Positions 7,568 to 16,044 of a stretch of 64,000 nt of DNA are shown here, piece after piece (the stretch's first letter is position 1; each line of letters begins with the position of its first letter). Made by a program: the position numbers and the translations under genes. Origin of the DNA: Streptomyces rhizosphaerihabitans (lineage in GTDB: Bacteria; Actinomycetota; Actinomycetes; Streptomycetales; Streptomycetaceae). The notes under the pieces are model-generated. The model made no database searches. It worked only from the letters and a program-made list of their open reading frames with translations, and had not been told where the DNA came from. The stretch lies in NCBI RefSeq assembly GCF_025399795.1, contig NZ_JAODTZ010000022.1, forward strand, positions 83,903-147,902, given 5' to 3'.

Positions 7568-9049
7568 ATGGTCATCTTGTTCGTGTTGGCGGGCGTGACC
7601 GCGCTGGCCGTGCTCGGCGGGCTGCACCGGTATGCCTGGCGGCGGCTGATCCGGGACACCACGAGCGGCCCCGGAGCGGTCCGCCGGGTGGGCGCGGCCG
7701 TCTTCGTCGCCGGGCCGCTGCTGATGATCGGCGCCGTCGCGAGCGAGCGTGCGGGTGCTCCCTTCTGGCTCCAGCGGACGCTGTCCTGGCCCGGGTTCCT
7801 GTGGATGGCGCTGACCCTCTACCTCGTGCTGGCACTGCTCGCCGGGGAGCTCGTACGGCCGGTCCTGCGGTGGGCCGGGGAACGCCGGGCTGCCGGAGGG
7901 CGGAAGGCCGACGGGGCCGCGTCCCCCGCCGTGGCCGAGAGGGCGGGGCCGCGCGAGACCGTACGTTCCCGCTCCGGCATGTCGCCTTCGCCGGACCCCG
8001 CGGAACGGCCGGCACCGGCGGGACAGCCGGAGCCTGCGGAACGGCCGGCACCGGCGGGACAGCCGGAGCCTGCGGAACGGCCGGCACCGGCGGGACAGCC
8101 GGAGCCGGCAGGGCAGGCGGAACCGGCCGGGGCGACCGGGTCGGCAGAATTGGCCGGAGGAGCCGGAGGAGCCGGGGTGCCCGGAGGGGCCGGGGTGGCC
8201 GGAGGAGCGGTGGTCGTTCCGTTGCCGTCGCGGCGTCTCTTCGTCTCGCGGGTCGTGGGTGGCGCGGCCGCGGCCGTCGCGGTGGGGACCGTGGGCTACG
8301 GGACGTACGGCGTCCTGCGCGGGCCCGCGGTGAAGCGCGTCACCGTGCCGCTCGCCAAACTGCCCCGGTCCGCCCACGGTTTCCGGATCGCCGTCGTGAG
8401 CGACATCCACCTGGGGCCGGTGCTCGGGCGCGGGTTCGCCCAGAAGGTCGTCGACACCATCAACTCCACGCAGCCCGATCTGATCGCCGTCGTCGGTGAC
8501 CTGGTGGACGGAAGCGTGAAGGACCTCGGTCCCGCGGCCGCGCCGCTCGCTCGGCTGCGAGCCCGGCACGGGTCCTACTTCGTCACCGGGAACCACGAGT
8601 ACTTCTCCGGAGCCGAGCAGTGGATCCGGGAGGTGCGGGAGCTGGGAATCCATCCCCTGGAGAACGCGCGGACCGAGCTGGCCGGATTCGACCTCGCCGG
8701 TGTGAACGACCTGCAGGGCGAGAGCGAGGGACAGGGACCCGACTTCGGCAAGGCGCTCGGGGACCGGGACAGGACGCGAGCCTGTGTGCTGCTCGCACAT
8801 CAGCCGGTGCAGATTCATGAGGCGGTACGCCACGGGGTCGACCTCCAGTTGTCCGGACACACGCACGGCGGGCAGCTGTGGCCGGGAAACTTCGTCGCGG
8901 CCGCGGCCAACCCGACACTCGCGGGCCTGGACCGCTACGGCGACACGCAGTTGTACGTCTCCCGGGGCGCCGGGGCCTGGGGGCCGCCGACCCGGGTCGG
9001 CGCGCCCTCGGACATCACGGTCGTCGAGCTGGCCTCGCGCGAAGCCTGA
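7568..9049 (+). CDS. membrane metallophosphoesterase (YaeI/calcineurin-like)
   Basis: 493 residues. Four N-terminal hydrophobic segments (residues 1-105), a long low-complexity Pro/Ala/Glu/Gly linker (about 110-220), a further hydrophobic segment after SRRLFVSRVVGG, then the catalytic domain. The complete metal-binding set is present: VVSDIHLGP, VGDLVDGS, TGNHEYFSG, LLAHQP and SGHTHGGQLW. By family it hydrolyses a phosphoester, possibly a lipid or nucleotide, at the outer membrane face; the substrate is unknown. The catalytic part is of normal size; the extra length is membrane segments and linker. The linker contains an exact 36-bp tandem repeat. Confidence 0.87.
   Translation: MVILFVLAGVTALAVLGGLHRYAWRRLIRDTTSGPGAVRRVGAAVFVAGPLLMIGAVASERAGAPFWLQRTLSWPGFLWMALTLYLVLALLAGELVRPVLRWAGERRAAGGRKADGAASPAVAERAGPRETVRSRSGMSPSPDPAERPAPAGQPEPAERPAPAGQPEPAERPAPAGQPEPAGQAEPAGATGSAELAGGAGGAGVPGGAGVAGGAVVVPLPSRRLFVSRVVGGAAAAVAVGTVGYGTYGVLRGPAVKRVTVPLAKLPRSAHGFRIAVVSDIHLGPVLGRGFAQKVVDTINSTQPDLIAVVGDLVDGSVKDLGPAAAPLARLRARHGSYFVTGNHEYFSGAEQWIREVRELGIHPLENARTELAGFDLAGVNDLQGESEGQGPDFGKALGDRDRTRACVLLAHQPVQIHEAVRHGVDLQLSGHTHGGQLWPGNFVAAAANPTLAGLDRYGDTQLYVSRGAGAWGPPTRVGAPSDITVVELASREA
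8000..8106 (+). repeat. 36-bp tandem repeat, three copies
   Basis: Three nearly identical 36-bp units, each encoding A-E-R-P-A-P-A-G-Q-P-E-P in the linker of the metallophosphoesterase. The identity of the copies suggests recent expansion; copy number may vary between strains. Confidence 0.85.
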
Positions 9050-9193
9050 GAGTCCGCTGTGAAACGGGCCGGAAATGATCATTTGCGTCGGTCTGGCGCA
9101 CTCTTCCCGATTCCCTTCCCCGGTTGAAACTCCTGTGGTTAGGTGATCCGCGTCACTAGGGGAGTGACGTGCGGTGGGCCTGGGAGGGCACCG

Positions 9194-10750
9194 ATGCGAT
9201 CGGTTCGCTTATGGATTCCGGCGACGTTGCTCGTCCTGGCGGGCGTGGGTGTGGCCGGCTGGCAGCTGATGCCGGCGAAGGAGAACAGCGACCGCACCAT
9301 CACGGTGGGCACGACGGACGCCGTCACGTCGCTCGACCCGGCCGGTGCCTACGACGCCGGATCCTGGGCCCTGTTCAGCAATGTCTTCCAGTCGCTGCTC
9401 ACCTTCGAACCCGGCGGCGCCAAGCCCGTCCCGGACGCCGCCAAGGGCTGCGCGTTCATCGACACGGGGCTGCGCACGTATCGCTGCACACTCCGCGACG
9501 ACCTGACGTTCCCGAGCAGGCGCAGGATGACCGCCGCGGACGTGAAGTTCTCCTTGGAACGCGTCAAGCGGATCAACGACGAGGTTGGGCCCGCCTCCCT
9601 CCTCTCCACCCTGGGCGGCGTGGACGCGAGCGGGCAGACCGTCACCTTCCATCTGTCCGCGCCCGACGCGACCTTCCCGTTCAAGCTGGCGACCGGCGCC
9701 GGTTCGATCGTCGACAGCACCCGCTACCCCAAACGCAGCCTGCGCACCGGCACGGACGCCGACGGCACCGGGCCGTACGTCCTGACGGCCTATACGAAGA
9801 ACACGCGGGCCGTCCTCGCCCCCAACCCCCGCTACAAAGGCGCCATCAGTGACGTCGGCAGGCCCGTCGTGCTGCGCTACTACCCCAACTCGCAGGCGCT
9901 GGAGGTGGCCCGGAAGGCCAAGCGGCTGGACGTCGCGGCCCGTCAGCTGCCGCCCGCCGTGCTCGCCGCGCTCTCGCCGAGCGACCCCGCGCAGCGCGTC
10001 ACGGAGGCCGAGAGTGCCGAGACCCGCAACCTCGTCCTCAACGTGCGCGCGCGTTCGCCGCTGCACGACCGGCGGGTACGACAGGCCGTCGCCTCGCTGA
10101 TCGACCGCGAGGCACTGGTCGACCGGACGTACAAAGGGACCACCGACGCGCTGTACGGGCTGATCCCGGCGGGGATCACGGGCCACGCGACGTCGTTCTT
10201 CGACGACTATCCGAAACCGGACGCCAAGAAGGCACGGGCCCTGCTGACCGAGGCCGGGGTCCCGTTGCCCGTGCGCTTCACCTACGGGTTCGCCGAGGGG
10301 CGGGGTGCCGCGGGCGAGGAGGCAGCCGAGCTCAAGGAGCAGCTGGAGGCGAGCGGACTGTTCAAGGTGACGACCGAGGGCTTCGAGTGGACCGAGTTCC
10401 AGAAGCGCTACGCGGAGGGCGGGCTGGACGCCTGGGCGGTCGGCTGGGTCGCCGACTACCCCGACGCGGACACCTTCGGCTCGCCGCTCGTCGGCACCGG
10501 CAACAGCATGAAGAACGGCTACAGCAGCAAGGACGTCGACCATCTGATCCAGGAGACCCAGCAGGACGACGACCGCAGCCGCACGACGGACGCGTTCCGG
10601 CGGCTTCAGCAAGTCGTCGCCCAGGACGTTCCGTTGATTCCCCTGTGGCAGCGCAAGGACTACGTCATCAGCAGTGAGGACATCAGCGGCGGCCAGTATC
10701 TGTCCGACGGGACCGGCGTCTTCCGCCTCTGGCGGCTGAGCTGGCTGTGA
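9194..10750 (+). CDS. ABC transporter solute-binding protein, peptide/nickel type (orphan)
   Basis: 518 residues of the SBP_bac_5 (DppA/OppA) family. The mature domain starts TITVGTTDAVTSLDPAGAYD and contains the family features LRTYRCTLRDDLTF, DVKFSLERV, GTGPYVLTAY and the RRVRQAVASLIDREALV block. The likely ligand is an oligopeptide. The start at ATG 9194 follows GGGAGG. The N-terminal helix (LWIPATLLVLAGVGVAGW) lacks the cysteine of a lipobox, so the protein should be anchored by that helix or secreted rather than lipidated. No permease or ATPase gene is adjacent. Confidence 0.85.
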   Translation: MRSVRLWIPATLLVLAGVGVAGWQLMPAKENSDRTITVGTTDAVTSLDPAGAYDAGSWALFSNVFQSLLTFEPGGAKPVPDAAKGCAFIDTGLRTYRCTLRDDLTFPSRRRMTAADVKFSLERVKRINDEVGPASLLSTLGGVDASGQTVTFHLSAPDATFPFKLATGAGSIVDSTRYPKRSLRTGTDADGTGPYVLTAYTKNTRAVLAPNPRYKGAISDVGRPVVLRYYPNSQALEVARKAKRLDVAARQLPPAVLAALSPSDPAQRVTEAESAETRNLVLNVRARSPLHDRRVRQAVASLIDREALVDRTYKGTTDALYGLIPAGITGHATSFFDDYPKPDAKKARALLTEAGVPLPVRFTYGFAEGRGAAGEEAAELKEQLEASGLFKVTTEGFEWTEFQKRYAEGGLDAWAVGWVADYPDADTFGSPLVGTGNSMKNGYSSKDVDHLIQETQQDDDRSRTTDAFRRLQQVVAQDVPLIPLWQRKDYVISSEDISGGQYLSDGTGVFRLWRLSWL

Positions 10751-10828
10751 CAAGGGCCTTTTCCCGCCCGGCCGTTGCCCGCCGCGTGCGCGTCCTGCCC
10801 TCGTGTCCTGCCCGCGCGTTCTCCATAC

Positions 10829-10900
10829 GAGTTTTCCACGCGAGCTCGCAGCGTGAGTTTTCATGTGGACTCTCGGCGTGAGTTCTCCACGCGGGGTCGC
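10829..10900. repeat. short degenerate tandem repeat, about 26 bp, three copies
   Basis: Units at 10829-10854, 10855-10879 and 10880-10900 share the core GAGTTTTCCACGCG followed by CTCGC/CTCGG and GCGTG. They lie between the convergent solute-binding protein and LTA-synthase-like genes, just before a large hairpin. No coding function seen. Confidence 0.6.
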
Positions 10901-10902
10901 GG

Positions 10903-10946
10903 CCGCGGGCGGCGGTGGCGGCCCTCGCCGTCGCCGCCGCCCGCGG
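10903..10946. terminator. hairpin between convergent genes
   Basis: CCGCGGGCGGCGG at 10903-10915 pairs perfectly with 10934-10946; the stem continues with GGCG/CGCC inside. No U-run follows, as is usual in Streptomyces. Its position suits a two-way terminator for the 9194-10750 gene and the minus-strand gene ending at 10964. Confidence 0.6.
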
Positions 10947-10963
10947 ATGAGCAGGTGGTCCTT

Positions 10964-13267
10964 CTACGGGTGCGGAGTTGATCCGTACGCCGTCAGGAAG
11001 CGGTCACGGAACGAGTCCATCTTCCACACCGGAGCGTTGTGCTCGGGCTGCAGGCCGTCCGTCCAGCCCCAGTCGGCGATCTTGTCGAGCACCTTCGGAT
11101 CCTTGGCGATGATCGAGACGGGCACGTCACGGCTGGCGTGGTCGCCGCTGACCCGGGAGATCGGCTGGTGGTCGCCGAGGAAGATCAGCACGGTGTTCTT
11201 GTTGCCGTACTTCACCAGATAGTCGATGAGGCTCGTCACCGAGTACTGGATCGACTTGCCGTACTCCACCTTCGACTTCGGCGAGCTGGTGATGATGTCC
11301 GCGGGCCTGTTGCCGGCCTTCTCGATCGCGTCGTAGATCGATCCGTCGCCGACCTGGTCCTGGGGGACCGTCTGGGGGATCGGCGCCCAGGGCTGGTGGC
11401 TAGAGGTCAGGATGATCGTCGACATCAGCGGCTTGTCGTGCTTCTTGCTGTGCACCAGGCGCTCGAACGCGGTCAGGGCGTACTGGTCGGGCATGGTCGA
11501 CCAGCTGAACTTCGGTCCCTTGTACCCGAGGTGGTGGGCGTCGTAGAGCTTGTCGATGTCGTAGAACTTCTGCTCGGGCCAGGCCTTCTGGATGCCCGGC
11601 ATGACGCCCACGGTGTCGTAGTCGCCGGTCTTCTTGAAGGCACCGGGCAGGGTCAGGTGATCGCCCGCCGTCACGGTGCGGTAGCGCTGCTGGTTGCTGA
11701 TCCACAGGCCCGACATGAACGTGGAGTGGCCGAGCCAGCTGCTGCCGCCGTACGTCGCGGAGGTGAGCCAGCCGCTCCTGGCCGCGAAACCGGCCTGGGT
11801 CAGCTTCTCGTTCTCCGAGGTCAGGGTCGCGTCGACGCCCGGCGCCATGACCGGGTCCTCGATGGCACTGCGGCCGTAGCTCTCGATGAACGTGATGATC
11901 ATGTCCTTGCCGCGCAGGTCGGTGAGCAACTGGCTGGGCGGCGTGTTCGCGAAGTTGTCCTTCTTGGCGATCTTGGCGAACTCGGCTTCGTCCCGCAGTG
12001 TGTTGCGCACCCCGTCCGCCCGGTTCTGGACGGCCCGCGCGACGTCCTCGGAGGCTATGGGCACTCCGGTGAACTGCACGCCGAGCGCGGCGCAGGTGAC
12101 CCAGACGATGGCCAGGACCAGCGTCGTGCGGGTCGCCGTCTCGGTGTTCCGGGCCACCAGGTTGCCCAGCCGGACGACCGACATCGCCATGAGGACCAGT
12201 ACGGCGATCACGAGCGCCACGGCGAGTCCCACGATGCCGAGCGCGCCGCCGTTGCCGAACGTGTCCTGGAGGTAGGCCTGCGCGTCGCCGAAGAGCGACC
12301 AGTCCAGGACGACGTTGAAGCCTCGCCCGAGATATTCGTTGAAGCCGATGTCGAGGAAGTTCAGGATGGTCAGGACGCCCAGAGCGAGCCCGGCGAGCAC
12401 CGCCACGGCGATCCGCGGCCTGCGGGGCAGGACGATCAGCAGCGCGGCACCGAAGATCGCCTCCACCGGGAGACGCAGGAACTCGGTCGGCTGGAACTTG
12501 TCCGCCTGGTTCGGCATGAGCAGCGCGAACAGGACGAGTCCGGCGGCGAGGACGGTCGTGGTCCACGCGAGGGTTCGGGCGGCGACGGGATACCGGTCCC
12601 GCCACCCGCGCCACCGGCCGCGCACGGGCGGCTCGTCTCCCGGAGGCTCCGCCCCGTCACCGGTCCCGCCCCCGACGGCCGCGTCCGGGGCGTCGGGGCC
12701 GCTCTCCGCGGCGTCCTCGGACGGGGCCGAGGGGTCGTCCGCGTCCGCGCCGACCTCGGCGGGTTCTTCCGTCACGGTCTCCGTGCCGGTCGCGGTCGCG
12801 GTCCTGGTCTCGGGCGGGACCGCTTCGGCGGAGCTGTCGGCGGCGGCATCGGTGGCGGTACCCGTCTCGACCAGGACGTCGGCCTCGGCCGAGGGGGCGT
12901 CGGGGTCGGCGTCCGTGCCGGTGCCGGTGCCGTCCACCGTTTCAGCGGGGGTGGCTTCTGCCGGAGTCCCGTCCGGGTCTTCGGCCTCGCTCGAAGGGGC
13001 GTCGGCGTCGGTCTCGGCAGGGGAGATCCGCTCGGCGGAGGTCGCTTCCGCCGGAGTTCCGGCCAGGTCCTCGGGGTGGATCGAGGTGGCCCCGTCGGTC
13101 GGGGTGATCTCGGGGGCCGCCTCGGCCGCTGCCTCCCCCTCGCCCGAGGCGGCGGCGTCCTCATCCGTATCCGTGGCCGCGTCCGCGAGCGGCTCCGGCG
13201 TCGGCTTGTCGCGCGAAGGCGCCTCGTCCGTGTTCGGCAGCTGTCGAGAGCTCGTTTTGAACGACAA
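10964..13267 (-). CDS. LTA synthase-like / sulfatase-fold membrane transferase
   Basis: 767 residues. The first ~230 are a very acidic Asp/Glu/Ala/Thr/Pro region; then about five membrane helices (residues 235-420); then an extracellular alkaline-phosphatase-superfamily domain. Metal-ligand positions are visible in MIITFIESYGRSA and FLGDHQPIS; the nucleophile should be in the GGSSWLGHSTFMSG segment. LTA synthase relatives transfer glycerol phosphate to surface polymers, but others transfer different phosphodiesters, so the product is not certain. The TTG at 13267 (LSFKTSSRQ) is preferred because GGAAGGA precedes it by 8 nt; an in-frame ATG at 13339 has no such site. Confidence 0.82.
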   Translation of the reverse strand: MSFKTSSRQLPNTDEAPSRDKPTPEPLADAATDTDEDAAASGEGEAAAEAAPEITPTDGATSIHPEDLAGTPAEATSAERISPAETDADAPSSEAEDPDGTPAEATPAETVDGTGTGTDADPDAPSAEADVLVETGTATDAAADSSAEAVPPETRTATATGTETVTEEPAEVGADADDPSAPSEDAAESGPDAPDAAVGGGTGDGAEPPGDEPPVRGRWRGWRDRYPVAARTLAWTTTVLAAGLVLFALLMPNQADKFQPTEFLRLPVEAIFGAALLIVLPRRPRIAVAVLAGLALGVLTILNFLDIGFNEYLGRGFNVVLDWSLFGDAQAYLQDTFGNGGALGIVGLAVALVIAVLVLMAMSVVRLGNLVARNTETATRTTLVLAIVWVTCAALGVQFTGVPIASEDVARAVQNRADGVRNTLRDEAEFAKIAKKDNFANTPPSQLLTDLRGKDMIITFIESYGRSAIEDPVMAPGVDATLTSENEKLTQAGFAARSGWLTSATYGGSSWLGHSTFMSGLWISNQQRYRTVTAGDHLTLPGAFKKTGDYDTVGVMPGIQKAWPEQKFYDIDKLYDAHHLGYKGPKFSWSTMPDQYALTAFERLVHSKKHDKPLMSTIILTSSHQPWAPIPQTVPQDQVGDGSIYDAIEKAGNRPADIITSSPKSKVEYGKSIQYSVTSLIDYLVKYGNKNTVLIFLGDHQPISRVSGDHASRDVPVSIIAKDPKVLDKIADWGWTDGLQPEHNAPVWKMDSFRDRFLTAYGSTPHP

Positions 13268-13534
13268 CCCGGCGGTCCTTCCGTGCGATGCGTCGTGGTG
13301 GCGTGGCGGTCCGATCGGAAGAGACCGATTCGCCCTCATAGTGGTGTACGGGGCCGTGGCGGCCCGTGTTCAACCGCTTCGGTCAGCTTCTGCCCAAGTC
13401 CGTTCCCGCAGGTCACGGCGGTGTGAGCGAGGCCGTCCCGGCGCGCAGGGCAGACCCGGGAGCGTCACCGGCCCGGCGTCCTCGTCCCCACTCCACGGGT
13501 GCAAGCACCCTCGTCCCACCGCCGTCGCCGCTCC
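13268..13534 (-). promoter_or_regulatory. upstream region of the LTA-synthase-like gene
   Basis: No gene here. On the minus strand TTGAAC (13367-13372) and TACACC (13342-13347) are 19 bp apart and could be -35/-10 boxes, giving a leader of roughly 65 nt to TTG 13267. The spacing is longer than ideal, so this is tentative. The rest, towards 13534, shows nothing recognisable before the repeat array begins. Confidence 0.3.
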
Positions 13535-13740
13535 CACCGCACCGGCGTCCGAGCCCTCACCGCACCACGGCCGGCGGCCCCACCGCACCGGCGTCCGAGG
13601 TGTCACCGCGTAGCCGTCGGCGGTCCCACCGCGCCCTCACCGCACCACCGTCGGCCGTCCCACGCACCGGCGTCCGAGCTGCAGCCCACCACCGCCGGCG
13701 GCCCCACCGCGCCGGCGTCAGAGGTGTCGCCGCACCGGCG
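13535..13740. repeat. 46-bp degenerate tandem repeat, five copies
   Basis: Units at 13535-13580 and 13581-13626 are full length (46 bp); 13627-13660 lacks 12 bp; 13661-13703 and 13704-13740 are diverged. Each opens with CACCGCACCGGCGTCCGAG or a variant and ends near GGCGGCCC. The array lies between the histidine kinase stop (13749) and the next gene on that strand. No spacers separate the units, so it is not CRISPR. Confidence 0.75.
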
Positions 13741-13748
13741 TCCGTGCC

Positions 13749-15203
13749 TCACCGCACCGGCAGCGTCACCGTCACCGTCAGACCCTCGCCAGGTGCCGTC
13801 CGCACCGCGACGGTGCCCCCGTGTGCCCGCACCACGCCCTGCACGATCGCCATGCCGAGCCCGCTGCCCGCTCCGCCACCGGCCCGGAAGAAGCGGTCGA
13901 AGACACGTGCTGCGTCCGCTTGCGCCAGCCCGGGTCCCTTGTCCGCGACACACAGCCGTATGACACCGTCCGCGCGCTCCAGACCGAGCCGCACCGGCAC
14001 GTCGTCGGGCGTATGGGTGCGTACGTTGCCCACGAGATTGCCCAGCACCTGCCGCAGCCCCGACTCGTCGGCCTGCACCAGCAGCGTGCCGTCGGCGGCC
14101 ACCGTCACCGGACGTCCGGGCTGCTGGGCGCGCAGGTCCTCGGCCGCGTCCCGCACGAGCCGGCTCAGGTCGACGTTCCTGAAGCGCAGTTCGGGCCGCT
14201 GGTCGAGGCGGGCCAGGGTGAGCAGCTCGTCGACCAGCCGGCCCATGCGGTCGGCCTCCGCGTTCATCCGGTCCCAGGCCCGCTTGCGCTCGACGGGATC
14301 GGTGAGCATCCCCTTCTCGTACAGCTGGAGGTAGCCGCGTATCGCCGCCAGCGGTGTGCGCAGCTCGTGCGAGGCGTCCCCGACGAACCGGCGCAACTGG
14401 GCGGCGCTGTCCTCACGCGTCCGGTAGGCCGACTCGACCTGGTGCAGCATCGAGTTGAGCGCGAGCCGCAGCTGTTCGACCTCCTGGGTCGGATGATGGC
14501 TGGAGGGCACGCGCCGGGTCAGATCCCCCTCCGCGATGGCGGACGAGGTTTCCACCATGGCCTCCAGCGGCAGCATCCGGCGCCGCACGCTGAACATCGT
14601 CAGACACGCGAGCAGCGCCAACAGCAGGGTGCCCACGGTCAGATCGAGCTTGAGCGCCTTCGCGACGCCCTTGTGCAGTCCGTCGGTCGAGGTGGCGAAC
14701 AGGACGTACGTCCCGTCGGCGAGCCGCGCCCCGGTCGCCCGGTAGGCGGCGCCACGCACGGTGATGTCGCGCGGGTCGTCGGCGCGGGCGAGCGCGCCCG
14801 GGTCCTCCACGGCGGCGGCGAACGCCCGCTGTGTCTCCGTGGGTTCGAAGCCGGCCACCTCGATGGCCTCACCCCGCCGGTCGACGGCCGCGAAGATCGA
14901 GTCCGGCTTCGGTGACTCGTCCACCGCGGGCCCGATCCGGTCGCGTACGAACGCGAGGGCGCTCAGCGAGTCGATCTGGCTCATGGTGAGCTGCGAAACC
15001 CCCAGCGACTGCCGCGTCTTGGCGAGTTGCGTGTCCACCTGGTCGAGCAGATAGTGCCGCATGCCCATCAGGCTCACGGCGGTCGCCACCACGATGCCCA
15101 GGGCCAGCAGTCCCACGTTCGCGAGGGTGAGTTTGCCGCGCAGCGAATGCACGCCGTGCCTGTGGCGCGGGGGGCGGCAGCCGGGCCGGACGGGCAGGTT
15201 CAC
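13749..15203 (-). CDS. two-component sensor histidine kinase
   Basis: 484 residues from GTG 15203. Order: short basic N-terminus, membrane helix (LTLANVGLLALGIVVATAVSLMG), extracellular sensor of ~120 residues, second helix (LTVGTLLLALLACLTMFSV), HAMP domain, DHp domain with DASHELRTPLAAIRGY (phosphorylated His), and an HATPase domain with NLVGNVRTH, DKGPGLAQ and GSGLGMAIVQG. It is a membrane EnvZ/MprB-type kinase with an unknown signal. The start overlaps the response-regulator stop by 4 bp, so the pair is translationally coupled. Confidence 0.92.
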   Translation of the reverse strand: MNLPVRPGCRPPRHRHGVHSLRGKLTLANVGLLALGIVVATAVSLMGMRHYLLDQVDTQLAKTRQSLGVSQLTMSQIDSLSALAFVRDRIGPAVDESPKPDSIFAAVDRRGEAIEVAGFEPTETQRAFAAAVEDPGALARADDPRDITVRGAAYRATGARLADGTYVLFATSTDGLHKGVAKALKLDLTVGTLLLALLACLTMFSVRRRMLPLEAMVETSSAIAEGDLTRRVPSSHHPTQEVEQLRLALNSMLHQVESAYRTREDSAAQLRRFVGDASHELRTPLAAIRGYLQLYEKGMLTDPVERKRAWDRMNAEADRMGRLVDELLTLARLDQRPELRFRNVDLSRLVRDAAEDLRAQQPGRPVTVAADGTLLVQADESGLRQVLGNLVGNVRTHTPDDVPVRLGLERADGVIRLCVADKGPGLAQADAARVFDRFFRAGGGAGSGLGMAIVQGVVRAHGGTVAVRTAPGEGLTVTVTLPVR

Positions 15204-15889
15204 GCGAGGCCGTATCCGACGCCCCGGCGGGTCTGGATCACCGGCGGACCCAGCGGTTCGAGCTTGCGCCGCAGATAGCTGATGTACGTCTCGACGACCG
15301 TCGACTCGGCGGAGTGCTCGTACTGCCACACATGGCGCAGGAGTTGCTCCTTGGGCACGATCCGCCCGCCGTTGCGGACAAGGAAGCGCAGCAGCGCGTA
15401 CTCGGTGGGAGTGAGCTCGACGGTGGTGCCCGCGCGGTGGACCCGGTACGTCGTCTCGTCCAGTTCCAGATCGCCGTAACGCAGGGGCGGGCGCTGCGGC
15501 AGGACGTCGTCGGCCCGCGTACGGCGAAGGACGGCGGTGATCCGGGCGACGACCTCGTCGATGTTGAACGGCTTGGTGATGTAGTCGTCGCCGAAGCCGA
15601 GCGCGCCGACGATCTCGGCGGGCGCGTCCCGCGCGGTGAGGAAGACGACGGCCAGGTCGGGCTGCCGCAGCCGCAGTTCACGGCCGAGCGCTCGGCCGTC
15701 GCCGTCCGGGAGCATCACGTCGAGCAGCGCCGCGTCGGGGCGGGTGCGCTCGGCGAGGGCGAGCGCCTCGCGGACGGTGCCCGCGGCCATCACCTCGAAC
15801 TGGTGGTAGCGCAGCGCGATGGTGAGGACGTCCGCGATGCTCGGCTCGTCCTCGACGACGAGGACGGTGGCTCCCTCGTGAGCGGTCAT
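15200..15889 (-). CDS. OmpR/PhoB-family response regulator
   Basis: 229 residues. The receiver domain has the acidic pair in VVEDEPS, phosphoacceptor Asp in ALLDVMLPDGDG, a Thr in FLTARD and Lys in YITKPF. The C-terminal winged-helix DNA-binding domain ends in VVETYISYLRRKLEPLGPPVIQTRRGVGYGLA. It is partner of the kinase that follows. The divergent MMPL exporter gene begins 156 bp away and is the most obvious target besides autoregulation (inference). Confidence 0.93.
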   Translation of the reverse strand: MTAHEGATVLVVEDEPSIADVLTIALRYHQFEVMAAGTVREALALAERTRPDAALLDVMLPDGDGRALGRELRLRQPDLAVVFLTARDAPAEIVGALGFGDDYITKPFNIDEVVARITAVLRRTRADDVLPQRPPLRYGDLELDETTYRVHRAGTTVELTPTEYALLRFLVRNGGRIVPKEQLLRHVWQYEHSAESTVVETYISYLRRKLEPLGPPVIQTRRGVGYGLA

Positions 15890-16044
15890 GCCCCCAGTAT
15901 CGGCGGGGCCACCGACAGCGGGAGCCGTTCGCCCCTTGGAGTTCCTTGAGAGTCATGGGCGGGTCATGTCCACGCGCGCGCGTCGCCGCCAATCCTGGTG
16001 CCCAGGACCTGGGGGACCGACCGACCGACTAAGGAGCGTTGAAC

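Noticed and set aside
11039..13426. 795-codon plus-strand open frame opposite the LTA-synthase-like gene
   Set aside because: Composition (Val/Gly/Arg/His) and absence of motifs show it is the complement of the membrane enzyme.
13535..13740. CRISPR array
   Set aside because: Repeat units abut one another without unique spacers, vary in length, and no cas gene is present in the window.
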